Positions 9,433 to 17,567 are shown, numbered from the stretch's first letter. The stretch is 40,462 nucleotides of DNA from Scleroderma bovista (GCA_037178675.1 JAYMGJ010000654.1:1-40462), one strand, 5' to 3'. Made by a program: numbers and translations. The notes: a model not told the origin generated them from the sequence alone.

Positions 9433-9456
9433 TCCCCCCTAACTGCAAACCTAACC
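9433..9456 (+). repeat. Telomere-like junction between type A and type B units
   Basis: cccccctaactgcaaacctaacc. The segment ctgcaaacctaacc recurs before B2 at 14177-14190, so it belongs to the type B unit rather than being new telomere. Confidence 0.6.
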
Positions 9457-10350
9457 GGTGGCAGGGTGTGGCGGGAACCGGCGGAGTTTAAAATCGTGAG
9501 AGAGTAAACCTGGGTAGTCCCGGGTGTCACGTGATCACCGGCTATCGGTTCAATGCGGTCCGGTCACGTGATCAGGCACGAGCTGTCTGCGGGTCTAGGC
9601 CCGGTCCGACTCCGGTCGGATAAATTACTCCGATCAATCTCCGACTTTTTTCCGACAGGCACATGGCGCCCGGATAGAAGTTCTTTAACGAAGTGGGGCT
9701 AGTGCGCAACAGGGCCGATGTCCGATTGCGCCGTGACAACCGTTACCGTCACCGCCCCCCGGCTATTTAGTTATCCGCTTCCGTAGAACAATAGCATCTA
9801 CAAATGGAGTTATATCGGGTGTTCTTCGGAACAATGGCCGCTCTGCAAGCGGCGCCCGATTGGCTGGATAAGCATCGGATCTAAAGGATCAGAAGCTCCA
9901 GAAGCATTTCCTATTAGGTAACGCCTAATTTGGATCTTGCATTGTCCAAGACAATGGTAAGCTAAACGGTTTATTGTTCATCCTGTACATATGGGAGTAC
10001 ATCACCGGGAAGTTGGTTCACCTGACGATCGGGTCGCGATCGGCTGAGTGTAGTGCCGCTCTGCCCCCACTACGTGGTTCTCGCATCGGAGACGCTTGCC
10101 AGTCTAGTAGCACCGAACCAACGGTAACCAATGGGATAAGTCACTCTTATCAACGCTTGCGATTCGGACTCCGCTCTAAATCCCTGTCCATGCAATATAT
10201 AAAGAGACGAAAAGAGGCTGATGAGACTTCAAGTCGAAAGAGCCAGCCTTCGGTGTTTACACTAAAGGCCCCTTCCTCCCTCGTCTTTTCTCATCACCTA
10301 GCAACCTGGCTACCCGTTGGCACTACCCTGTGTGGTGTACTTCCCCCCTA
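9457..10350 (+). repeat. Pseudo-LTR, type B, copy B1
   Basis: Begins ggtggcagggtgtggcggg. Shares with type A the blocks ccggcggagtttaaaat, paired TCACGTGA (9527-9534, 9564-9571), a CGGGTC/GGCCCG hairpin, a Pu-rich 'gaagttctttaacga' block, GCCGCT-CTGCA-AGCGGC (9837-9853) and a hammerhead. It lacks the CATGAGG hairpin and the GCAAAATCGC terminal hairpin of type A. Confidence 0.85.
10202..10290 (+). ncRNA. Hammerhead ribozyme, type I, in B1
   Basis: Core CTGATGA at 10218-10224; stem II GACT/AGTC; GAAA; stem III AG/CT plus GCC/GGC across a small internal loop. Stem I is GAGG/CCTC, then an internal loop, then GACGA/TCGTC. Predicted cleavage after CTT at 10274. Sequence differs widely from type A while the fold is kept. 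Confidence 0.85.
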
Positions 10351-10398
10351 ACCAAATCAGCGTTCAGAGCATCCGTACGTCATAAACAGCAGTTCCAC

Positions 10399-11536
10399 AT
10401 GGCTGATCCCCGCTCTCCAGTGTCCGGTCCCTCCCGCCCTCGTGCGATGTCCCCAGCGCAAGCTGGGTATGTGCAGGGGAGCATCAGTGAGGTGGTGGCC
10501 TCTGGCCCCCCCAACCCTGGTGCTGAGTCGACGGCGCGCTGCCTATCCCTCGGGATGGCCACGTCGTTAGCAGAGGTCCTGGCACTTGTGCCGGTCGACT
10601 TCCGCGAGACCCTCCGCCCCAACTTTAAGCTCCTCAAGGAGTTTGCTGAGCGCCGTGCAACGGCCTCGGCAGCTGTCTCCAAGCTGGAGAAGCATAAAGT
10701 CAATGGTACGTTTCCCACGGCCATTGAGGGGCTGCACACCCCAGTGTTCCAGTTCTCCCGGACCTTCTTGGAGAAGGGCGGACTGGACACACCCCCTGAC
10801 GCCGAAATGGAGGCGTTGGTCAAGCGGTGCAAGGGTGATGCCTTGGACTTAGCTCGGGCCAACAAATCCAAGGAGGCAAGCTTCTACGACGCCTCGTGTC
10901 AACCAGAGCAGTGGCTGCCTGCTTGGCGCAAGGCCGTCATCGACCAGGCCGCTAAGGGAGCGGCGCTGAATAAGCGCCCCCAGATCGTGCCCGATGTCAA
11001 CGGCGGTGAGAAAATCACCGGTTGGGTCACTGACCCTACCTATGAGTTGCGGGTCAAGAACCTCCTTGAGGATCTTGTCCAGTTCGGCCTCCGGATTCTC
11101 GTCATAGAGTCCGCCAAGGAGCAAGCTGCCAACGCCCGCGACGCCGCCAAAAAGAAGCTCAAGGACGTCGCCGATGTCGAGATGGGTGACTCGACACCCG
11201 AGAAAAGAGTTGAGGACCTTGTGTCCAAAGCTCTGGGGCAGCGACTCCGCCAACTTGGCATCACGGTAAGTGATCCAACCCCGCTTTTACTCAGTCAAAC
11301 TGACGTCTACCTCCCATCTTGTTTAGGGCAAGGGTCAAGGGGGGTCAAAAGGCCCAGGAACGAAAGCGGGTGCGAAGAAGAACGGAGGGTCCGCCGGACA
11401 GAAGGCCAAAGCCAAGGCCACCGGTGGCAAAACCCAAGGCAAGCCCGGTCAGAAGACCGCGACGCCTCTGAGGATCAGAGATGGTCCTGGGCCGTCCTCC
11501 AAGCCCGACAAGGGCAAAGGCAAAGCGAGAGTATAG
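10399..11536 (+). CDS. PLE ORF1, copy 3 (one intron)
   Basis: ATG 10399 (MADPRSPVSGPSRPRAMSP) matches copy 2. Exons 10399-11265 and 11327-11536; intron 61 nt with GTAAGT, a CTGAC branch-like site and TTTAG. The spliced product is 358 aa, ending in a Lys/Gly-rich tail (GSKGPGTKAGAKKNGGSAGQ, KAKAKATGGK) aligned with copy 2. Intron lengths 55 and 61 are both 1 mod 3, so in both copies retention joins ORF1 to the RT frame. Function unknown; nucleic-acid binding inferred. Confidence 0.72.
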
Positions 11537-11538
11537 TC

Positions 11539-14019
11539 GCTTCTGCCTTGTTCAGGTATGAAAATCCACTCTCATACCCCGATGAAATACTGGACTTACC
11601 GGTAAACCTTGCAGTCCGATATCTCCTCGCTGCCGCGTCTCCAGCCATGGTGGAGGCGATGAGATTCCGGTCGGACGTGCACTTGGGCCCGGGCGTAGAA
11701 CTGCCCCGTATTTTATCTACATCATTGTCTGTCGGACTTCGGTACATGTACCATAGAACTCCCTTAGGGAGTTTAGTTCCAAAAGCATATAGTGATTTTG
11801 TCGAACGCTTGAGATGGCGTTTATACTTTATGCATCAGTCAGCTTTAAGTGGTGCGACTGAATCAGACTCTACTGGATATGACCCAGATTACGACCTCCA
11901 TCTTCCAAGGAAGAAGGCGGCCCCGCTTGCGGAGCACTACATTGAACAAGGCATTGATGCCGGACGAGAGTTTGTGGACGAATATGTCCGATCGTCTGTA
12001 CCGCGCATCACAAGTCATCCTGACTACGCTTCAGGTCTACTTGACTGGTGTGCCTTGGAGGAAGAACTACGGTCCAAAGGACTAATAGTTACTATTACCG
12101 ATAAGAATCTCGGTACCGCTGTAATCACGAAGCAATGGTTCATTGAAGGAGCGCATTCGTTGCTCAACGACCCTACACAATACTTAGAAGTAACTAAGGA
12201 AGAGTGTGAGTCAACGTTGCGAGAGACCGTACGAGAAGTTCGTGCCATTGCCGAGGAGTTTGACAACTTACCGGGCACGAGCGAGCAGTTTGTTAAATTT
12301 CTGGTTAACAAATGTCCGGCCCCTGGCGCAGATGGTTTGCCGAGTGTTCCTCGGTTCTATGTGATCCCGAAGATCCATAAGAAGCCTGTTAAACACAGGC
12401 CCATAATTCCATGTCATTCCAGCGCACAAGCCCCTGCTGCCAAGTACGTCTCTAAGATGCTAAAACCGCTCGTTGAGCGGTGCAAGTTTGTATTACACGG
12501 GACTAAGCACCTCGCAACCAAACTAGCATCATTAAGGCTTAATCCAAAGCCAGGCTTCAAAGCCTGGTTAGTAAGCGGCGATGTCGTCGCTTTCTACCCC
12601 AGCATACCACTGGAAGAAGCCATGGATATAGTTATGACGCTATTCCGTGGTTACTATAAGAATACCCTACCCGTCGAAGAAATAGAACTATTCGAACGGT
12701 GTCTTAGATTAGCCAATGCCAAAAATATAGTCGAATTCCAAGGACGCTTCTGGCTCCAAACCCAAGGACTAGCTATGGGCCAGGCCCCGTCGCCTGACAT
12801 AGCTAATTTATGGGGTGCATACTTCGAGGAACATCTGTTCCACTCTGAGAGAGCGCTCGCAGATCTCGGGTTTGCATTCGTCGGTAGATATATCGACGAC
12901 GTCTTTGGAATAGTGTACGCTACTAGTGCTGAAAATGCACTCAAGGTCGCATCCGTACTTCGGTACGACGACCCTGGCGAAGAACGAGTTCGGCTATTGT
13001 GGGAAGTTTCGGAACGCTTCGTTCCGTTCCTGGACATGCTTATTTACATCGATCCGGTAACCGGTCAGATCGGACATAAGCCATATCAGAAGAAACTTAA
13101 CCACATGGAAAGAATACCATGGATATCTCACCATCCCAAAGATGTAAAGAAAGGCACTTACATCGGTGAAATGTCACGTCTCGCCACGCTTTCATCCTCC
13201 CCCGAGGAGTACGTCTCCGCCATAAAAAGCCTGCAAGGGCTGTATATGGCACGTGGCTACCCAGAGAAGTTGGTCTACACTTGGACTAAAGACAACCTGG
13301 CAGAACGGTGGGACAAACGGCTCTCCGAGCCGAAACCCGCACGACCCGTTCTTGTCTTAAAGTCCGAGTTTAACCCAGCATGGTATGATTTCAACGTCAA
13401 TGAGCTCGGCAGAGTTATCACCAATCGATGGAAGGAGTATCTCTACTCCATCTATGACCATATGTGGCGCACGGAAGATGCCGCAGAAAGGTCCCGACAT
13501 GAGTTCCGTCCGGGAGTTCCCTTAGGGAGGTCTATCGGGTTCTCGTCGGAAGCTCGGACGTTCATCATAGATGAGTATCCTGTTTCCGTTGCTAAGCAAC
13601 GGGTTCCTGCTCCCCTTCGGGGTGAACTGCAGGGAGCCCAAGGGCCTTCGGGTTCCGCGGGTACCGCTGATGGGCCGTCCTCCTCGGGGGATGTTGCTAG
13701 TCTCGGCCAAGTTAAACCCAGCGCGAAGTGGCGGAATGTGGTGCCATCTGAGCGGCCTTGTGACTGGCTTGTTACTCACTATGGTAGGCTGACCGACGGA
13801 GACACCGGGAAATCTGTCGAGGAAACCATCTTCGACGTTAACCGTGCCGGTCTGTGTGATCGTCGCTGGTTAGTCAGCAGGAAACGCACTCGCAACCTGT
13901 TTGACGTAACCTCTGCTTGGAAGCGTTCTATTCTGAGCGAGCTAGACAGTAGCCGGGATGAAAGTCCTGACTACTGGAACCAAGTGGTTGACATTGACGT
14001 AACAGACATGGAGTTATGA
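11539..14019 (+). CDS. Penelope-like reverse transcriptase, copy 3
   Basis: 826 codons in the -1 frame relative to the ORF1 tail. DKNLG at 12100-12114, PKIHK at 12367-12381, catalytic Asp of GDVVAFYPSIP at 12580, MGQAPSPDIANLWGAYFEEH, YIDD at 12889-12900, VPFLDMLIYID, and HHPKDVKKGTYIGEMSRL. Conserved C-terminal block RPCDWLVTHYGRLTDGD followed by FDVNRAGLCDRRWLVSRKRT; no GIY-YIG motif. The residues between the ORF1 stop and the first in-frame ATG (11647) are conserved with copies 1 and 2. Confidence 0.92.
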   Translation, partial: ASALFRYENPLSYPDEILDLPVNLAVRYLLAAASPAMVEAMRFRSDVHLGPGVELPRILSTSLSVGLRYMYHRTPLGSLVPKAYSDFVERLRWRLYFMHQSALSGATESDSTGYDPDYDLHLPRKKAAPLAEHYIEQGIDAGREFVDEYVRSSVPRITSHPDYASGLLDWCALEEELRSKGLIVTITDKNLGTAVITKQWFIEGAHSLLNDPTQYLEVTKEECESTLRETVREVRAIAEEFDNLPGTSEQFVKFLVNKCPAPGADGLPSVPRFYVIPKIHKKPVKHRPIIPCHSSAQAPAAKYVSKMLKPLVERCKFVLHGTKHLATKLASLRLNPKPGFKAWLVSGDVVAFYPSIPLEEAMDIVMTLFRGYYKNTLPVEEIELFERCLRLANAKNIVEFQGRFWLQTQGLAMGQAPSPDIANLWGAYFEEHLFHSERALADLGFAFVGRYIDDVFGIVYATSAENALKVASVLRYDDPGEERVRLLWEVSERFVPFLDMLIYIDPVTGQIGHKPYQKKLNHMERIPWISHHPKDVKKGTYIGEMSRLATLSSSPEEYVSAIKSLQGLYMARGYPEKLVYTWTKDNLAERWDKRLSEPKPARPVLVLKSEFNPAWYDFNVNELGRVITNRWKEYLYSIYDHMWRTEDAAERSRHEFRPGVPLGRSIGFSSEARTFIIDEYPVSVAKQRVPAPLRGELQGAQGPSGSAGTADGPSSSGDVASLGQVKPSAKWRNVVPSERPCDWLVTHYGRLTDGDTGKSVEETIFDVNRAGLCDRRWLVSRKRTRNLFDVTSAWKRSILSELDSSRDESPDYWNQVVDIDVTDMEL

Positions 14020-14072
14020 ACTGGTCAATGCGGTGTAGGGCTACAGAGGCATCAGAAATGAAACCTCGGCGC

Positions 14073-14088
14073 TTTTCTTCAAGGAAAA
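14073..14088 (+). other. 3' terminal stem-loop of PLE copy 3
   Basis: TTTTC/GAAAA around TTCAAG, 54 nt after the RT stop. The closing pair is C-G where copies 1 and 2 have G-C, which supports a real base pair. Confidence 0.65.
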
Positions 14089-14089
14089 T

Positions 14090-14190
14090 AGCTAACCACA
14101 CCCTAACCGTAAACCTAACTTAACCAAACCCTAACCAGGGACAAACCCTAACCCGAACCCTAACCACTAACCCTAACTGCAAACCTAACC
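14090..14190 (+). repeat. Telomere-like repeats after copy 3
   Basis: The best CCCTAA match in the window: caccctaaccg, aaaccctaacc, aaaccctaacccgaaccctaacc and ctaaccctaac. Follows the terminal hairpin directly. Confidence 0.75.
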
Positions 14191-15086
14191 GGTGGCAGGG
14201 TGTGGCGGGAACCGGCGGAGTTTAAAATCGTGAGAGAGTAAACCTGGGTAGTCCCGGGTGTCACGTGATCACCGGCTATCGGTTCAATGCGGTCCGGTCA
14301 CGTGATCAGGCACGAGCTGTCTGCGGGTCTAGGCCCGGTCCGACTCCGGTCGGATAAATTACTCCGATCAATCTCCGACTTTTTTCCGACAGGCACATGG
14401 CGCCCGGATAGAAGTTCTTTAACGAAGTGGGGCTAGTGCGCAACAGGGCCGATGTCCGATTGCGCCGTGACGACCGTTACCGTCACCGCCCCCCGGCTAT
14501 TTAGTTATCCGCTTCCGTAGAACAATAGAGTCTACAAATGGAGTTATATCGGGTGTTCTTCGGAACAATGGCCGCTCTGCAAGCGGCGCCCGATTGGCTG
14601 GATAAGCATCGGATCTAAAGGATCAGAAGCTCCAGAAGCATTTCCTATTAGGTAACGCCTAATTTGGATCTTGCATTGTCCAAGACAATGGTAAGCTAAA
14701 CGGTTTATTGTTCATCCTGTACATAATGGGAGTACATCACCGGGAAGTTGGTTCACCTGACGATCGGGTCGCGATCGGCTGAGTGTAGTGCCGCTCTGCC
14801 CCCACTACGTGGTTCTCGCATCGGAGACGCTTGCCAGTCTAGTAGCACCGAACCAACGGTAACCAATGGGATAAGTCACTCTTATCAACGCTTGCGATTC
14901 GGACTCCGCTCTAAATCCCTGTCCATGCAATATATAAAGAGACGAAAAGAGGCTGATGAGACTTCAAGTCGAAAGAGCCAGCCTTCGGTGTTTACACTAA
15001 AGGCCCCTTCCTCCCTCGTCTTTGCTCATCACCTAGCAACCTGGCTACCCGTTGGCACTACCCTGTGTGGTGTACTTCCCCCCTAA
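14191..15086 (+). repeat. Pseudo-LTR, type B, copy B2
   Basis: Near-identical to B1; visible differences include gacaacc/gacgacc, atagcatc/atagagtc, one inserted base in tacataatggg, and ctttt/ctttg near the end. Confidence 0.88.
14938..15024 (+). ncRNA. Hammerhead ribozyme, type I, in B2
   Basis: Core CTGATGA at 14953-14959; same stems as in B1; predicted cleavage after 15009. Confidence 0.85.
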
Positions 15087-15100
15087 CCTAACCTAAACCT
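15087..15100 (+). repeat. Short telomere-like junction before B3
   Basis: cctaacctaaacct links the end of B2 to a 5'-truncated pseudo-LTR. Confidence 0.5.
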
Positions 15101-15360
15101 ACGCTTGCCAGTCTAGTAGCACCGAACCAACGGTAACCAATGGGATAAGTCACTCTTATCAACGCTTGAGATTCGGACTCCGCTCTAAATCCCTGTCCAT
15201 GCAATATATAAAGAGACGAAAAGAGGCTGATGAGACTTCAAGTCGAAAGAGCCAGCCTTCGGTGTTTACACTAAAGGCCCCTTCCTCCCTCGTCTTTTCT
15301 CATCAACTCAGCAACCTGGCTACCCGTTGGCACTACCCTGTGTGGTGTACATCCCCCCTA
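15101..15360 (+). repeat. 5'-truncated pseudo-LTR, type B, copy B3
   Basis: Only the last 260 bp of a type B pseudo-LTR, starting at cgcttgccagtctag and running to the terminal cccccta. 5' truncation with an intact 3' end is what incomplete reverse transcription gives. The ribozyme is kept. Confidence 0.85.
15211..15299 (+). ncRNA. Hammerhead ribozyme, type I, in B3
   Basis: Core CTGATGA at 15227-15233; predicted cleavage after 15283, only 274 nt from the B2 cleavage site. Confidence 0.85.
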
Positions 15361-15368
15361 ACCTAACC

Positions 15369-16213
15369 CTGGGTAGCCCCGGGTGTCACATGATCACCGG
15401 CTATCGGTTCAATGCGGACCGGTCATGTGATCAGGCACGAGCTGTCTGCGGGCCTAGGTCCGGTCCGACTCCGGTCGGACAAAGTACTCCGACCGATCTC
15501 CGACTTTTCTCCGACAGGCACATGACGCCCGGACAGAAGTTCTTTAACGAAGTGGGGCTAGCGCGGAATAGGGTCGATGTCCGACTCCGCCGAGATAACC
15601 GTTACTATCTCCGCCCCCCGGCTATTTAGTCATCCGCTTCCAGCGGACTTTTGTTCCGCTAAATGGAGTTACATCGGAGGTTCTTCGGAACAATGTCCGC
15701 TCTGCAAGCGGACTCCGATTGGCTAGATAAGCATCGGATCTATCGGATCAGAAGCTCCAGAAGCATTTCCTATTAGGTAACGCCTAATTTGGATCTCGCA
15801 TTGTCCAAGACAATGGTAAGCTAAACGGTTTATTGTTCATCCTGTACATATCGGGAGTACATCACCGGGAAGTTGGTTCACCTGACGATCGGACTCCGAC
15901 GGCTGTGTGTAGTGCCGCTCTGCCTCCTCCGACGGAGTTCTCGGCATCGGAGACGCTTGCCAACTTGGTAGGAACCGGACCAACGGTAAACCAATGGGAT
16001 AAGTCACTCTTATCAACGCTTGCGATTCGGACTCCGCTCTAAATCCCTGTCCATGCAATATATAAAGAGACGAAAAGAGGCTGATGAGACTTCAAGTCGA
16101 AAGAGCCAGCCTTCGGTGTTTACACTAAAGGCCCCTTCCTCCCTCGTCTTTGCTCATCAACTCCGCAACCTGGCTACCCGTTGGCACTACCCTGTGTGGT
16201 GTACATCCCCCCT
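15369..16213 (+). repeat. Pseudo-LTR, type B, copy B4 (innermost, slightly 5'-truncated)
   Basis: Begins at ctgggtagccccgggtgtca, so about 60 bp of the B1 start are missing. It is the most diverged type B copy, consistent with being the oldest. The two TCACGTGA sites read TCACATGA (15386-15393) and TCATGTGA (15423-15430), which remain complementary to each other. TCCGCT-CTGCA-AGCGGA is at 15696-15712. Confidence 0.85.
16067..16155 (+). ncRNA. Hammerhead ribozyme, type I, in B4
   Basis: Core CTGATGA at 16081-16087; same stems as B1; predicted cleavage after 16137. Confidence 0.85.
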
Positions 16214-16248
16214 AACCCTAAGTAACCTAACCTAAGTAACCCTAAGTG
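16205..16248 (+). repeat. Innermost telomere-like repeats at the array/chromosome junction
   Basis: cctaaccctaagtaacctaacc and taagtaaccctaag run straight into the coding sequence of a host GTPase gene. This marks a former chromosome end or a repaired break. Confidence 0.7.
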
Positions 16249-16253
16249 TCGTA

Positions 16254-16950
16254 CTGAAGTCGATTGCCAGCCTAGTTGGACCAGCTGGTGCTGGAAAGAG
16301 CACGGTAATACAAGTCTCATTATTTCTGCAATATTTCTAACTCCAACACTAGCTCATGGTTGCACTGGACCAGGATCGCAGAACTAACAGAAATCCTCGG
16401 AGCCTAGATCCTTCTACAAAAGAGGTACAGGCATGGACGTACACGTTTGAACACATTCCGTACAACATCGTGCTTGTCGATACGCCGTCATTCCACACAA
16501 GGATCCATGGTTTCGATGCCGAAATAATTATGAGGAAATGGATAACAGCATCAAAGTGAGGACAGTACATCCATAGCCATGCCAGCTCTAAAAAGATGAA
16601 ATAGGTTCTCAGATGGATGGCGTCGATCTGGCATTCTCTACCTTCACAATCTGGCTACACATCCGGAAGAGAGGAGCTTATTGATGCAAAAGCACCTCGA
16701 TACTTTTGCGAATACGTTTCCTCCCAAGAGTATGGTCCCATCACGTGTCTACATCATCCCGACCATAGACAAAGGTTTAAAGCCTGGGTCTAGAATGGCT
16801 GAAAAACACTTTGCGAGGCTGCAAGTTGCAGTGGAGTCATTGAACGCTCGATGGAATGCTTCAATGTTCCCTCAAAGGTTCCGGGACGAACCGGAGATAG
16901 CATACAATGCCGTACGAACTCTGTTGGAGGGTATGAATGCTGGGTCATGA
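16254..16950 (+). pseudogene. P-loop GTPase-like gene, 5' end lost at array junction
   Basis: Exons 16254-16304, 16353-16555 and 16605-16950 join in phase with introns of 48 and 49 nt. The frame gives LVGPAGAGKST (Walker A/G1), NIVLVDTPSFH (G3-like, with Ser in place of the usual Gly), DAEIIMRKW, then SGILYLHNL and VYIIPTIDKG. This order matches the small G-domain/AIG1-like proteins expanded in Agaricomycetes. There is no start codon: the frame runs upstream into CCTAA repeats and begins only about 10 codons before the P-loop. The stop is at 16948-16950. Probably dead, or expressed only from a cryptic start. Confidence 0.7.
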
Positions 16951-17192
16951 TGCTTTCACGCTTTCAGCGAAAAGCCTTAAGTTTGCTGTATCCGTGGCCA
17001 CATTCTAGCGCGATGTGGTCGATGTGGAGGTGAATGGGAATCGGACCACACGAACATATTATTTACGGAGCCCGACAGTGGTCTTTTCGCATCTTTTCGC
17101 ATGCATGCTTCGTAAACAAGGTGCCTGTTGTCCATGAACCATTGTTCTGGTATTATGTAGTAAAATGTAATGAAAGATTACTCAATGGAAAA

Positions 17193-17567
17193 ATAGGAGT
17201 CTCGTTCTCCAAGATCGCACCTCTTGCGCTACTGGCCATCCACACATTCCACGGTACAGGCCACCAGCCCACGCTCCCTTCACTCCAGTGGAAAACCGCC
17301 TTCATCCTCACACCCACCATCATCTTCCTGTATTCACAGCTCACCGTCCTCATCAACACGCTTGGCCCCCACTTTCTACTAGTAGGCCCCACATCCCCGC
17401 TGCTCGTGCTGTGGAACCTACCGCCGGTTCCGCCGTGTCCGCCTCCTCTGCATGGCATGCTGCGCGCGGGGCTTGGTGCCGTTTTGTATTTCGGCGTGGT
17501 GCTTTTTGGGAGTGCGTGTGCGGCGGGGTTTTGGTCCCCAATCATGCTTTCTCAAAAGCCACATTGA
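17193..17567 (+). pseudogene. C-terminal remnant resembling GPI ethanolamine phosphate transferase 3 (GPI13/PIG-O)
   Basis: An open frame gives hydrophobic segments with APLALLAIHTFHGTGHQPTL, SLQWKTAFILTP, LINTLGPHFLLVGPTSPLL and LRAGLGAVLYFGVVLFGSA. The TGHQ..(S)xxQW..AF block and the following LNxxGP segment are typical of the membrane C-terminus of GPI13/PIG-O, which adds ethanolamine phosphate to the third mannose of GPI in the ER. The catalytic luminal domain (normally several hundred residues upstream) is absent, and the final residues diverge before the expected end. Upstream frame to an ATG at 17034 is open but not recognisable. Confidence 0.55.

Larger units (their letters stand above)
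3745..9441 (+). mobile_element. PLE copy 2, complete, with flanking type A pseudo-LTRs
   Basis: Layout: pseudo-LTR A2, ORF1, RT, 3' hairpin, telomere-like repeats, pseudo-LTR A3. Cleavage by the two ribozymes (after 4605 and after 9369) would release a 4764-nt RNA spanning both ORFs. All reading frames are intact, so this copy could be active. Confidence 0.85.
8508..9441 (+). repeat. Pseudo-LTR, type A, copy A3 (3' of PLE copy 2)
   Basis: Close copy of A2. Differences of note are compensatory: CATGAGGCC-TCC-GGCCTCATG at 8897-8917 has one more pair than A1, and TCCGCT-CTGCA-AGCGGA at 8929-8945 has U-A where A1 and A2 have G-C. The second TCACGTGA is intact but followed by CC. Confidence 0.85.
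9457..15086 (+). mobile_element. PLE copy 3, complete, with flanking type B pseudo-LTRs
   Basis: A second PLE family, diverged from copies 1 and 2 at the protein level but with the same layout. B1 and B2 differ at only a handful of positions over about 0.9 kb, so insertion was recent. Ribozyme-to-ribozyme RNA (after 10274 to 15009) would be 4735 nt. Both ORFs are intact. Confidence 0.85.
1..16248 (+). mobile_element. Tandem array of telomere-associated Penelope-like retroelements
   Basis: Three RT-coding units in the same orientation are separated by related non-coding repeats. Degenerate CCCTAA-type repeats lie at every junction. The RT has the PLE signatures DKNLG, PKIHK, AFYPSIP, MGQAPSPD and YIDD, and a thumb-side HHPKDVK. 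No GIY-YIG endonuclease motif is visible in the C-terminal part. This is the arrangement known for endonuclease-deficient PLEs (Athena in rotifers, Coprina in basidiomycetes), which are thought to prime reverse transcription from exposed telomeric 3' ends. The C-rich strand on + and the 3' ends facing right fit a telomere to the left. The left edge of the window cuts the first element. Confidence 0.9.

Noticed and set aside
1..16248. CRISPR array or satellite as explanation for the repeats
   Set aside because: Repeats are about 0.9 kb, carry ribozymes and flank RT genes; no short repeat-spacer pattern.
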